From Achromobacter kerstersii (GTDB lineage: Bacteria > Pseudomonadota > Gammaproteobacteria > Burkholderiales > Burkholderiaceae_B): a DNA stretch of 64,000 bases. Where the stretch lies: positions 1 to 64,000 of the forward strand of contig NZ_CADIJQ010000019.1 in the NCBI RefSeq assembly GCF_902859595.1, given 5' to 3'. Shown here in pieces: positions 1 to 8,625 of the stretch. The notes below the pieces were generated by a model. That model ran no database searches, was not told the DNA's origin, and was given only the letters and a program-made list of their open reading frames with translations. The translations under genes and the position numbers were made by a program. Numbering within the stretch: the stretch's first letter is position 1; every line of letters starts with the position of its first letter.

Positions 1-48
1 AACAGGGTCGACCACCTAAGGGAGCCGCAGAAACTCACCTGTCTCTCG

Positions 49-71
49 TGGAATGGTAGCTAACCATTCCA
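49..71. repeat. Perfect 9-bp inverted repeat
   Basis: TGGAATGGT, a 5-base loop (AGCTA), then ACCATTCCA. No T-run follows on either strand, so a terminator role is not supported. It lies just left of the truncated dispersed element and could belong to whatever replaced that element's left arm. Confidence 0.5.
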
Positions 72-85
72 GGGCTCAAGATACA

Positions 86-187
86 AGGGAGCCGAAGGCG
101 GACGAGGATGAGGAAGGGGCAGTCCGGAGCGAAGGCTCCGGACCGCAATCGTGGGCGCGCGCAGTCAGGGCCACCGCGCCGACGGGC
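86..187 (+). repeat. Dispersed nested-hairpin element, copy 1 (left arm missing)
   Basis: Nearly identical over about 100 bp to the reverse complement of the copy at 38644-38803. It carries the same central hairpin GTCCGGAGC-GAAG-GCTCCGGAC (122-143) and a right arm at 157-187 that matches the right arm of copy 2 at 30 of 31 bases. Similarity stops abruptly at about position 86, so the matching left outer arm is absent. It sits about 120 bp past the stop of hrpA. Confidence 0.75.
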
Positions 188-306
188 GACCTACGAACCC
201 GATCCGCCGCAAGCCACGTACGAACACGAAAAGCAGCAAACCACCGAAGAAGCCGAACCGCCCCAGACCATCCGCAAACTCGATCCGCCCCCAGCCACCC
301 AAAATC

Positions 307-3300
307 TCACCGCTTCAACGACTCCCAACTTTTCATCAGCCGCTTTACCGAAACCGGCATCGGCGTCCGCAGCTCCTGCGCAAACAACGCCACTCTCAGT
401 TCCTCCAGCAGCCACCGAAACTCATCCAATCGAGGATCAGGCGCCCCCTTCAGTGCCGACCGAGCCCGTTGATACTGCGTCACCAGCGGCGCCATTTCGG
501 CAACCAGCTTCGCGTCGCGACCCGGGTCTGCGCGCAGCTTGTCGATGCGCGCCACGGCGGCCTTCAGATACCGCGGATAGTGCGACAGCTGCGCATACGG
601 CGTATCGCGGATGAACATCTTTGGCATCAACGCGCCAATCTGCTGCTGCAGATCCGCGTATGCCGAAGCGTGCGGCTTGGCTTGTGGCAGCTTGCGTTGC
701 AGCGCTGCGTATTCAGTCAGCACCGCCCCAGCCAGCCTAGCCACCTCTTGCGCCAACAACCCCAGACGGCCCTTGCCTTCCGTGCGGCGGGCCTCGAACT
801 GCTGCTCGTTCACCGGCCACGGTTCCGCCAGGCAGGCCTGCCCCAGCGCGCAATCGATGATCTGGTCGCGCAGTTCTTCCTGCGTGCCCAGCGTCATGTA
901 CAGCATGCTGATCTTGGTAAGGTCCGCCAGGTTCTTTTCCAGGAATTTCACCTGCTCGCGCAAGCCCAGCCGGAACAGCTTCAACAAACCGGCGCGATGG
1001 TGCTTGCGCGCCTCGTCCGGGTCGTCGAACACATCCAGATCGCAATGCGCGCCACGGTCCACCAGCGCCGGATAACCGATGACGGACTGGCCGCGCCGCT
1101 TGATCTCCATGATCTCGGGCAACGGCCCGAACGACCACGTCGTCAGGTTTTCATGCGCCAGCGCCTGGGCGACTTGCGTATCGCTGGCCGCCAGTTGCTG
1201 GAACGTCGCCTGCGCCTGCTTGCCGAATTCCGCGCGCAGCTGCGCCAGATTTCGGCCTGCCGCCAGCATGCGTCCGTGCTCGTCGACCACGCGGAAGTTC
1301 ATGAACAAGTGAGCCGGCAACGTCTCTAGCTTGAAGTCGCCCACGGCCGGGCGCACCTGCACCTGGTCCCACATATCCGCAATGATCGCGTCGACCAGAC
1401 CTTGCTGCGGGTCCGCCTGCCGTTCAAACCAGCGGTCATAGAAACCGGCGGCGTAGTCGGGCAGCGGCACGCAATGGCGGCGCAGCTTTTGCGGCAGCGA
1501 CTTCAGCAGCAGATGAACCTTTTCCTTCAGCATGCCCGGAACCAGCCACTCGCAGCGGGCCGGGTCAATCTGGTTCAACGCGAACAGCGGCACCGACAAG
1601 GTCACGCCGTCACGCGGCGAGCCCGGTTCGAAGTGGTAGTCCAACGCCATCGACACGCCCTGCCATTCCACCTTCTTGGGGAACACATCGGTCGTGACGC
1701 CGGCGGCTTCGTGGCGCATCAGCTCGTCGCGGGTCAGCATCAGCTTCGCTGCCGCCGCCTTGTCCAGGCTGGACACCCACTTTTCCAGCGACGTCGTCTG
1801 CGAGATATCGGCGGGCAGCTGGCGGTCGTAGAAGGCGAAGATCAGTTCGTCGTCCACCAGAATGTCGGGGCGGCGCGTCTGATGCTCAAGCTTTTCGATG
1901 CCGGCAATCAGCTTGCGGTTGTGCGCCACAAACGGCAGCCGCGTGTCGATCTCGCCCGGCACCAGCGCCTGACGAATAAAGAGTTCACGCGCCTGCGTCG
2001 GGTTGACCCGGCCGTAATGGATGCGACGGCCCGTGTAGATCGTCAGCCCATACAGCGTGGCGCGCTCATTGGCCACCACCTGCCCGGCCTTCTTTTCCCA
2101 ACGCGGGTCTGACCAGTTTTTGCGGATCAGATGGGCGCCCACCTTTTCCAGCCACACCGGGTCGATCCGCGCCACGCAGCGCGCATACAGGCGCGTCGTT
2201 TCGACGAGTTCAGCCGCCATGATCCAGCGCCCGGCCTTCTTCACCAGGCGCGAGCCGGGGTGGATATGAAAGCGGATCTCGCGGGCGCCTTGGTAGTGGC
2301 CGCCCTCGTCGCTCTTGAAACCGATATTGCCCAGCAAGCCGGACAACAGCGCCAGATGCAATTGTTCGTACGTCGCTTCCGCCTGATTGACGCGCCAGCC
2401 CTGCTCGCCCACCAAGGCAGACAGTTGCGTGTGCACGTCGTGCCATTCACGCAAACGGATCGGCGACAAAAAATTCTGGCGCAGCAGATTCACGAGTTTG
2501 CGCTGCGACGCCTTGTGCTGCACCTGCTCGCCGTACCAGCGCCACAGTTTCAGGAAGGAAATGAACTCCGACTTGTCATCGGCGAACTTGGCGTGTGCGG
2601 CCTCGGCCGCTTCGCGCTCCTGCATGGGGCGGTCGCGCGCGTCCTGCACCGACAGCGCCGACGCAATGATCAGCATTTCCGACAGGCACTGGTGTTCGCG
2701 CGCGGCCAGAATCATGCGGCCGATGCGCGGGTCCACCGGCAGCTTGGCCAATTCGTGGCCGGTTTCGGTCAGCACGAAAGACGCGCCAGTGCGCGTGGTA
2801 TCCGCGTCGTCGTCCGCCGCCGACGCCAGCTCAATCGCGCCCAGCTCTTGCAGCAAGTGGTAGCCGTCGGCCACGGCGCGCCCAGGCGGCGCTTCCACAA
2901 ACGGGAACTGCTCGATGTCGTCCAGCTTCAGCGCCTTCATCCGCAGGATGACGGACGCCAGCGACGAACGCAGCACTTCGGGGTCGGTGAAGGCGGCGCG
3001 GTTATTGAAGTCCAGCTCGTCATAGAGCCGGATGCACAGACCTGGCCCCACCCGGCCGCAACGGCCGGCGCGCTGATTGGCCGACGCGCGGCTGATCGGT
3101 TCGATCCGCAGCTGTTCGACCTTGTTGCGCCAGGAATAACGCTTGATGCGCGCCAGGCCGCTATCGACCACGAAGCGGATGCCCGGCACCGTCAGCGACG
3201 TTTCCGCCACGTTGGTGGCCAGCACGATGCGCCGCGCGTTGGTACGCGGGTGAAAAATCTGCTCTTGCTCGGCCTGCGACAAGCGCGCATACAGCGGCAG

Positions 3301-4245
3301 CACCTCGGTGCCGGCGGGGTGGCGCTTGCGCAAGGCTTCGGCGGATTCGCGGATTTCGCGTTCGCCGGGCAGGAACACCAGCACGTCGCCCGGGCCATGG
3401 CGCGCGCACTCGTCCACCGCGTCGACGATGGCGTCGATCAGGTCGCGTTCCTCGTCGCCCGACATGCGCTCGCGGTCACGGTCGCGGCCCGGCTTGGCGG
3501 CGGGCGCGGTGTCGTCCTCGGCCATTTCCTCGCGCACGGGGCGGTAGCGGACCTCGACCGGGTACAGCCGGCCCGACACTTCGATCACCGGCGCGGGCTT
3601 GTCTTCGGACGCGGCAAAGTGTTTGGCGAAGCGCTCGGCGTCGATGGTGGCCGACGTGATGATCAGCTTCAGGTCCGGGCGGCGCGGCAGCAACTGCTTC
3701 AGGTAGCCCAGCAGGAAATCGATGTTCAGGCTGCGTTCGTGCGCCTCGTCGATGATGATGGTGTCGTAGCGGCGCAAGAGCGGATCGCGCTGCGACTCGG
3801 CCAGCAGAATGCCGTCCGTCATCAGCTTGATCGACGCGTTCGGACCGGTGCGGTCGTTGAACCGCACCTGATAGCCCACCACTTCGCCCATCGGCGAGTT
3901 CAGTTCTTCGGCGATACGCTTGGCCACCGACGTCGCCGCCAGGCGGCGCGGCTGGGTATGGCCGATCATCTTCTGGCGGCCACGGCCCAGCTCCAGGCAG
4001 ATCTTGGGCAGCTGCGTGGTCTTGCCCGAGCCGGTTTCCCCGCTGACGATCACGACCTGGTGGCCGGCGATGGCGCGCGCAATCTCCTGCCGCCGTGCGC
4101 TGACGGGCAGGTCTTCGGGGTAGGTCACCACGGGGATGGGGCGCTCGGGCCGGGGCGTGCCACGGGACTCGTTCCGGGGCGCTTTCTGGCCCCCGGATTG
4201 CGGCGCCGGCGTTCTGGGCGCCCGCGGGCTGGAGGATTCAGGCAT
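307..4245 (-). CDS. hrpA: ATP-dependent RNA helicase HrpA
   Basis: Large DEAH-box RNA helicase of about 1,312 residues, close to the roughly 1,300 of E. coli HrpA. Seen in the protein: Walker A GETGSGKT near residues 69-76, DEAH at 166-169, the motif III SAT, and the motif VI block QRAGRCGRVGPG, followed by the long C-terminal half typical of HrpA. HrpA-type helicases act on RNA-protein complexes in the cytoplasm, including stalled ribosomes. The ATG at 4245 is preferred; a TTG five codons upstream (4260) is also in frame, and neither has a strong ribosome binding site. It is transcribed alone, towards the repeat-rich left end. Confidence 0.96.
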   Translation of the reverse strand: MPESSSPRAPRTPAPQSGGQKAPRNESRGTPRPERPIPVVTYPEDLPVSARRQEIARAIAGHQVVIVSGETGSGKTTQLPKICLELGRGRQKMIGHTQPRRLAATSVAKRIAEELNSPMGEVVGYQVRFNDRTGPNASIKLMTDGILLAESQRDPLLRRYDTIIIDEAHERSLNIDFLLGYLKQLLPRRPDLKLIITSATIDAERFAKHFAASEDKPAPVIEVSGRLYPVEVRYRPVREEMAEDDTAPAAKPGRDRDRERMSGDEERDLIDAIVDAVDECARHGPGDVLVFLPGEREIRESAEALRKRHPAGTEVLPLYARLSQAEQEQIFHPRTNARRIVLATNVAETSLTVPGIRFVVDSGLARIKRYSWRNKVEQLRIEPISRASANQRAGRCGRVGPGLCIRLYDELDFNNRAAFTDPEVLRSSLASVILRMKALKLDDIEQFPFVEAPPGRAVADGYHLLQELGAIELASAADDDADTTRTGASFVLTETGHELAKLPVDPRIGRMILAAREHQCLSEMLIIASALSVQDARDRPMQEREAAEAAHAKFADDKSEFISFLKLWRWYGEQVQHKASQRKLVNLLRQNFLSPIRLREWHDVHTQLSALVGEQGWRVNQAEATYEQLHLALLSGLLGNIGFKSDEGGHYQGAREIRFHIHPGSRLVKKAGRWIMAAELVETTRLYARCVARIDPVWLEKVGAHLIRKNWSDPRWEKKAGQVVANERATLYGLTIYTGRRIHYGRVNPTQARELFIRQALVPGEIDTRLPFVAHNRKLIAGIEKLEHQTRRPDILVDDELIFAFYDRQLPADISQTTSLEKWVSSLDKAAAAKLMLTRDELMRHEAAGVTTDVFPKKVEWQGVSMALDYHFEPGSPRDGVTLSVPLFALNQIDPARCEWLVPGMLKEKVHLLLKSLPQKLRRHCVPLPDYAAGFYDRWFERQADPQQGLVDAIIADMWDQVQVRPAVGDFKLETLPAHLFMNFRVVDEHGRMLAAGRNLAQLRAEFGKQAQATFQQLAASDTQVAQALAHENLTTWSFGPLPEIMEIKRRGQSVIGYPALVDRGAHCDLDVFDDPDEARKHHRAGLLKLFRLGLREQVKFLEKNLADLTKISMLYMTLGTQEELRDQIIDCALGQACLAEPWPVNEQQFEARRTEGKGRLGLLAQEVARLAGAVLTEYAALQRKLPQAKPHASAYADLQQQIGALMPKMFIRDTPYAQLSHYPRYLKAAVARIDKLRADPGRDAKLVAEMAPLVTQYQRARSALKGAPDPRLDEFRWLLEELRVALFAQELRTPMPVSVKRLMKSWESLKR

Positions 4246-4339
4246 GTAGGATTTATCCAATTAGCCCGACATTATAAATTTCTGGCGATTTCGCGCCTGG
4301 GCCATCCGGCCACTCGCAGCCCGTGCCCAAATGCCGCCG

Positions 4340-5749
4340 CTACAGCAGCTTGCCCGGGTTCATCAGCTGGTTGGGGTCCAGCGCCCGTTTGATCATCAGC
4401 ATCAGATCCATTTCCACGGGCGACTTGTAGCGCCGCAGCTCGTCGCGGCGCAACTGCCCCACCCCGTGCTCCGCGCTGATGCTGCCCCCGCGCTGCGCCA
4501 CCAGATCGTGAACGCGGCGGTTCAGCGCGGCCGTCAATCGGGCGTGTTCCGCGGGCGCGGTGTCCAGCGGCAACAGCACGTTGTAATGCAGATTGCCGTC
4601 GCCGATATGGCCAAAATTCACGATGGGCAGATGGGGAAACTCAGACATCAGCGCCAGGTCGGCCTCTTCCACAAAAGCCGCCAACCGCGAAATGGGCACG
4701 GCGATGTCGTGCTTGACGGCCTTGCCCGCCCGAACCTGCGCCTGCGAAATGCCTTCGCGCAATCGCCACATCGATTGCGCCTGCGTGTCGTTCGTGGCAA
4801 TCACGCAACCCTGAATCACGCCGGCTTCAAGCGCCGCGCCCAGCGCGGATTCCAGCATGGCCGGCAGACCGGACGGCTCGGTGTCGGACAGTTCCAGCAA
4901 CGCATAGTACGGATGACGCTCGCTCAGCGGATTGACCGCGCCGCTGACATGGGCCACGACCAAGTCCAGGCAACGCGCCGACATCATTTCGAACGCGGTC
5001 AGCCGGTCTCCACAGGCCGTCTGCAAACGCGTCAGCAGGCTGACCACCTGCTCGGGCGAGTCCGCCCCGACCCACGCGGTGGCCCGGCCCGCCGGCGCGG
5101 GAAACAGCTTCAGCATGGCGCCCGTGATGATGCCCAGCGTGCCTTCCGAGCCGATGAACAGGCTTTTCAGGTCGTAGCCGGTGTTGTCCTTGCGCAGCCC
5201 GCGCAAACCGTTCCAGACCCGGCCATCCGGCAACACCACTTCCAGGCCCAGCGTCAGATCGCGCGTATTGCCGTAACGCAGCACCGCCGTGCCGCCGGCA
5301 TTCGTGGCCAGGTTGCCGCCGATGGTGCAGCTGCCTTCGGAACCCAGGCTCAGCGGAAATAGCCGCCCCACCCCGCGCGCGGCCTGCTGCACGTCGGCCA
5401 GCAGCACGCCGGCATCGGCGCAAAGCGTGTTGTTGACCGGGTCCACCTCGCGGATGCGCTTCATGCGATTCAGGCTCAGGATCACCTGCGCGCCGCTCGC
5501 GTCTGGCGTTGCGCCGCCGCTCATGCCCGTGTTGCCGCCCTGCGGCACCACCGGCGTACGGCTCTGGTGGCACAACCGCATCACCGCCGAGACCTCGGTG
5601 GCATTGCGCGGACGCACCACCACGGGCGTGCCGCCTTGCCATTTACCCAGCCAATCCCGCACGTAAGGCGCCTGCCCTTCCGCATCCAGCACCAGCCCGC
5701 TATCGCCCACCAGATGCGATAAGCGTTCGATCAATTCCGGGTTGCGCAT
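4340..5749 (-). CDS. FAD-binding 2-hydroxyacid oxidase/dehydrogenase (GlcD/D-lactate dehydrogenase family)
   Basis: 469 residues, the usual length for FAD-linked oxidases with an FAD_binding_4 domain and a FAD-oxidase C domain. Visible: the FAD diphosphate loop GGNTGMSGGA at 71-80, GSEGTLGIITGA in the middle, and the C-terminal HIGDGNLHYN (about 373-385) and SAEHGVGQ (about 420), which carry metal/substrate-binding His in this family. It should oxidise a D-2-hydroxyacid to the 2-oxoacid and pass electrons to a quinone or flavoprotein. The ATG at 5749 is 7 bp past the stop of the racemase-like gene, so the two are co-transcribed, divergent from the LysR gene at 6625. The exact substrate is unknown. 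Confidence 0.88.
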   Translation of the reverse strand: MRNPELIERLSHLVGDSGLVLDAEGQAPYVRDWLGKWQGGTPVVVRPRNATEVSAVMRLCHQSRTPVVPQGGNTGMSGGATPDASGAQVILSLNRMKRIREVDPVNNTLCADAGVLLADVQQAARGVGRLFPLSLGSEGSCTIGGNLATNAGGTAVLRYGNTRDLTLGLEVVLPDGRVWNGLRGLRKDNTGYDLKSLFIGSEGTLGIITGAMLKLFPAPAGRATAWVGADSPEQVVSLLTRLQTACGDRLTAFEMMSARCLDLVVAHVSGAVNPLSERHPYYALLELSDTEPSGLPAMLESALGAALEAGVIQGCVIATNDTQAQSMWRLREGISQAQVRAGKAVKHDIAVPISRLAAFVEEADLALMSEFPHLPIVNFGHIGDGNLHYNVLLPLDTAPAEHARLTAALNRRVHDLVAQRGGSISAEHGVGQLRRDELRRYKSPVEMDLMLMIKRALDPNQLMNPGKLL

Positions 5750-5756
5750 GGGGGCC

Positions 5757-6467
5757 TCAGGCGCCGTGCCAATTGAGCCGGATTCGGCCGATGGCCATGG
5801 CGGCGGCCGCCTGCGTCGGCTCGACCACGGGCACCCCCAGTTCGGCTTGCAGCCAGCCGCGGTAGTCGGCCATGCCGGCGCAGCCCAGCACCAGCACGTC
5901 GGCCAGGTGCTCGTCGCGCAGGCGGCGGCCCACTTGCAGCAGCCGTTCGCGGGTGCGGGCCACGTCGGACAATTCCACCACGGCCAGGTCCAACGGCAAC
6001 TCGGCGGCCACGCGCACCGACAGCCCGGCTGCGCCAAACAGCCGGCCGTGGCGCGGCAGCGACTGGCGCAGGATGGCGATCACGCCCACGCGCTGGCCCA
6101 GCGTCAGCGCGGTCAGCATGCCGCATTCGCTGATGCCCAGCACGGGTTTGGCCGTGACTTCGCGCACGGCGTGCAGGCCCGGGTCGCTGAAGCAGGCGAT
6201 GACGTAGCCCGCCGCAGCCGCGCCATACTCGGCGTCCAGTTCGCGCACGCGCCGGGCCAGCGGCAAGGTCACGCTTTCCACATCCATCTGCGTCTGCACG
6301 CCGGCCGGGCCTTCGGCCAGCGTCAGGCATTGAATGCGGGGGCCGCCCGCCATCCGCAAGGGTTCAAGCGCCGCATCGAAGGCGTCCGTGACGGCCTGGG
6401 TGGAATTCGGGTTGATGACAAAAAGGGTCTGTTCCATCAGGGGCTTTTCCATCAGGGTCTGTGCCAT
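5757..6467 (-). CDS. Aspartate/glutamate/hydantoin racemase family protein
   Basis: 236 residues with the N-terminal INPNST motif of hydantoin racemases and both expected catalytic cysteines: Cys92 in ACFSDPGL and Cys196 in GCAGM. Members invert a C-alpha centre by a two-base Cys/Cys mechanism. With a D-hydantoinase and a D-carbamoylase encoded opposite, racemisation of a 5-substituted hydantoin is the natural inference. The N-terminus is a tandem array: three 15-bp units each begin with ATG (codons 1, 6 and 11), so translation could start at 6467, 6452 or 6437. The third ATG matches the usual family start; the outermost is given here. Confidence 0.85.
   Translation of the reverse strand: MAQTLMEKPLMEQTLFVINPNSTQAVTDAFDAALEPLRMAGGPRIQCLTLAEGPAGVQTQMDVESVTLPLARRVRELDAEYGAAAAGYVIACFSDPGLHAVREVTAKPVLGISECGMLTALTLGQRVGVIAILRQSLPRHGRLFGAAGLSVRVAAELPLDLAVVELSDVARTRERLLQVGRRLRDEHLADVLVLGCAGMADYRGWLQAELGVPVVEPTQAAAAMAIGRIRLNWHGA
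6423..6467 (-). repeat. 15-bp tandem array carrying start codons
   Basis: Three degenerate 15-bp units, each reading ATG-GMA-MAG-MCC-CTK in frame, make up the first 15 codons of the racemase gene. A separate pair of 12-bp units (TGGGCAAGGGAT, 6486-6509) lies just upstream. Confidence 0.7.
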
Positions 6468-6624
6468 CCGTCCTGGGCGAGCGACTGGGCAAGGGATTGG
6501 GCAAGGGATTGGTCAAAATACGGCGTCAGTCTAGCTGCGCCGCCGCATAAGCATCCAATGTCAATTTGTGCGCTGCCCTTAACCCTTTGTTATGCTTTTG
6601 CGACCCCACCCCAGCGTGTGCGCC

Positions 6625-7566
6625 ATGCAACTGAACTTGCGACAAATCGAGGTATTCCGCGCGGTCATGACGACCGGCACGATCAGCGGAGCAGCCAAAC
6701 TCTTGTTCGTTTCGCAGCCCGCCGTCAGCCGCCTCTTGTCGCACACCGAACAGCGATTGGGGTTTGCCCTGTTCGAACGCATCAAGGGCAGGCTCTACCC
6801 CACGCCCGAATCGCGCCAGTTGTTCCGTGAGGTTGAAGCGGTGTACGCCGGCGTGCGGCGCGTGGGCGAGCTGGCCTCCGAACTGGCCGAACGCCGCAGC
6901 GGCATTTTGCATCTGGTGTCCAGCCCCAGCATCGGCCACATGCTGATTCCGATGTCCATCACGCGTTTTCGCGAAACGCATCCCGACGTGAAGATCACGT
7001 TCCAGCCGCTGACCCAGCAGCCCCTGACGCAGATGCTGCTGGATAACCGCGCAGAGCTGGGCGTAGTGATTTTGCCTGTCCAGCACCCCAACCTGCTCAC
7101 GCAAGCCATTGGCCAGGCGCGCCTGGTCTGCATCTGCCCGTACAACCATCCGCTGGCGCACCGCTCGCTCTTGTCCATCGCCGATCTGCTGCCGTATCCG
7201 CTGATTTCGTACGGCGGCGACACGCCCTTTGGCATGCTGGTTGAACAGATGTACCAAGAGGCCGGACACACCCGCCGGCTGGCGGTGGAAGTCAGCTCGC
7301 CGCAGAACGCGTGTTCGCTCGTGCAAGCCGGCGCCGGCATCGCCATCGTGGACGAATTTTCGGTCAAGAGCCGCACGCAGGGAGACTTCGTCGTGCGTCC
7401 GATCAACCAGGCAAAGATCCTGACGGCGAACCTGGTGCAATCGCGATTCGAACCCCTGTCTCAGCTGGCGCAAGCCTTCGTGGATGTCTTGCGGCACACG
7501 CTGCAAGAACAGGGTTTTGAGCTCTCGAATCCCGTCCAGGCAAACCCTGCCCAGGGTAAACCTTGA
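6625..7566 (+). CDS. LysR-family transcriptional regulator
   Basis: 313 residues. A winged helix-turn-helix occupies about residues 1-60 (LRQIEVFRAV, then ISGAAKLLFVSQPAVSRLL), followed by a substrate-binding LysR domain (GILHLVSSPSIGH onward). The ATG at 6625 places the HTH at the normal distance from the N-terminus. It is divergent from the racemase/FAD-oxidase pair and heads the plus-strand ureide cluster, so it is the likely activator of one or both. The ligand is unknown; the effector domain resembles regulators of amino-acid or opine catabolism only in general terms. Confidence 0.93.
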   Translation: MQLNLRQIEVFRAVMTTGTISGAAKLLFVSQPAVSRLLSHTEQRLGFALFERIKGRLYPTPESRQLFREVEAVYAGVRRVGELASELAERRSGILHLVSSPSIGHMLIPMSITRFRETHPDVKITFQPLTQQPLTQMLLDNRAELGVVILPVQHPNLLTQAIGQARLVCICPYNHPLAHRSLLSIADLLPYPLISYGGDTPFGMLVEQMYQEAGHTRRLAVEVSSPQNACSLVQAGAGIAIVDEFSVKSRTQGDFVVRPINQAKILTANLVQSRFEPLSQLAQAFVDVLRHTLQEQGFELSNPVQANPAQGKP

Positions 7567-7571
7567 CTTAA

Positions 7572-7588
7572 CTGGGTGTTATACCCAG
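7572..7588. promoter_or_regulatory. Inverted repeat between the LysR gene and the DapA-family gene
   Basis: CTGGGT-GTTAT-ACCCAG, six bases past the LysR stop and followed by an A-rich stretch (GCAATAAAAAAG). A second repeat, CATCC-N6-GGATG, lies at 7618-7633, about 55 bp before the next start. Either could be an operator or a short hairpin in the leader; the sequence does not distinguish these. Confidence 0.35.
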
Positions 7589-7687
7589 GCAATAAAAAAG
7601 CAAGTGGAGTTCTAAAACATCCGCATTAGGATGACATCCGAAACGCTGTTTTCGCTTTCGGTTTTCACGCATCCTGACGGAGAGATG

Positions 7688-8614
7688 ATGGCTGACTCCA
7701 TCGACGCCAAAGGCGTCTTCACCATTTGCCCCACGCCCTTTGACGACGCCCTGAAGGTGGATGCCGACAGCATCCGCACGCTGGTCGATTTCCTGTTGGA
7801 AACGGGCGTGACTGGCCTGGCCATCCTGGGATTTCTGGGCGAGCTGCACAAGCTGTCCAACGCAGAGCGCCGGCAGGTGCTGGAGACCTTCGTCAACCAT
7901 ACCGACGGCCGCGTGCCGGTGTGGGTAGGCGTGCGCGCCCACGGCATCGCAGGCGCCATCGAGCAGGCGCGGGAAGCCCAGGACATGGGCGCCGCCGCCG
8001 TCTTCGCCGCACCGCTGGACAACGCCAACGACGCGCTGCTGTTCGACTACTACAAGGCGGTTGCCGACGCCGTGAAGATTCCGGTCGTGATCCATGACTT
8101 TCCGGACTCCTTCGGCACCGAGATCCGCCCCGAAGTCGTGGCGCGGCTGGGCCGCGAAGGCGGCGTGCACATGATCAAGATGGAAGAGCCGCCCGTCGCG
8201 CAAAAGATCAGCCGCATCCGCGAACTGGTGCCTGACGAAGACATGAAAATCTTCGGCGGCCTGGGCGGCGTGTACTTCCTGGAAGAGCTGCAACGGGGCG
8301 CCGTGGGCACGATGACGGGGTTTGCGTTTCCCGAAATCCTGGTGGCCATCTACGAGCGCTACGCACGCGGCGACAAGGCCGGCGCCGCCGCCATCTTCGA
8401 CCGCTATTGCCCGCTGATCCGCTACGAATTCCAGCCCAAGATCGGCCTGGCGCTGCGCAAGTATGTGTACCAGCGCCGCGGCGCCATCAAGAGCTACGCC
8501 TTGCGCGCGCCCGGCATGCGCATCGACCCGGTTACCGCCGCTGAACTTGAAGCCACCGTTGCGCGTGTGGGCCTGTCGCTGGCCGCCACCGGCCGCCAAG
8601 CCGTTCAAGACTAA
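7688..8614 (+). CDS. Dihydrodipicolinate synthase (DapA/NAL) family lyase
   Basis: 308 residues with the family (beta/alpha)8 layout. Lys164 (HMIKMEE) fits the Schiff-base lysine. The usual GxxGE loop is present as GFLGE (48-52), but the position normally held by the catalytic Tyr (YNVPxR in DapA) reads IHDFPDS, so this is a divergent aldolase/lyase rather than DapA of lysine synthesis. The ATG at 7688 has GGAGAG a few bases upstream; an ATG directly before it (7685) is also possible. It is the first gene of a plus-strand run through the hydantoinase, carbamoylase and transporter, so it probably cleaves or condenses a 2-oxoacid made by that route. The substrate is unknown. Confidence 0.85.
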   Translation: MADSIDAKGVFTICPTPFDDALKVDADSIRTLVDFLLETGVTGLAILGFLGELHKLSNAERRQVLETFVNHTDGRVPVWVGVRAHGIAGAIEQAREAQDMGAAAVFAAPLDNANDALLFDYYKAVADAVKIPVVIHDFPDSFGTEIRPEVVARLGREGGVHMIKMEEPPVAQKISRIRELVPDEDMKIFGGLGGVYFLEELQRGAVGTMTGFAFPEILVAIYERYARGDKAGAAAIFDRYCPLIRYEFQPKIGLALRKYVYQRRGAIKSYALRAPGMRIDPVTAAELEATVARVGLSLAATGRQAVQD

Positions 8615-8625
8615 AGGGGTTCGAC

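Larger units (their letters stand above)
1..306. other. Intergenic region downstream of hrpA
   Basis: No convincing gene lies here; the frames that stay open are repeat-rich and low-complexity. It contains a perfect 9-bp hairpin at 49-71, a truncated copy of a dispersed nested-hairpin element at about 86-187, and then a Pro/Lys/Glu-biased stretch up to the hrpA stop that I do not recognise. Confidence 0.6.

Noticed and set aside
53-614. Pro/Arg-rich open frames at the left end
   Set aside because: They overlap the hairpin element and the hrpA 3' end, have low-complexity composition and no start signal.
2131-4392. A long plus-strand open frame (over 750 codons) opposite hrpA
   Set aside because: It is the antisense shadow of a high-GC gene: Arg/His/Gln-rich composition, no domain, while the minus strand encodes an unmistakable HrpA.
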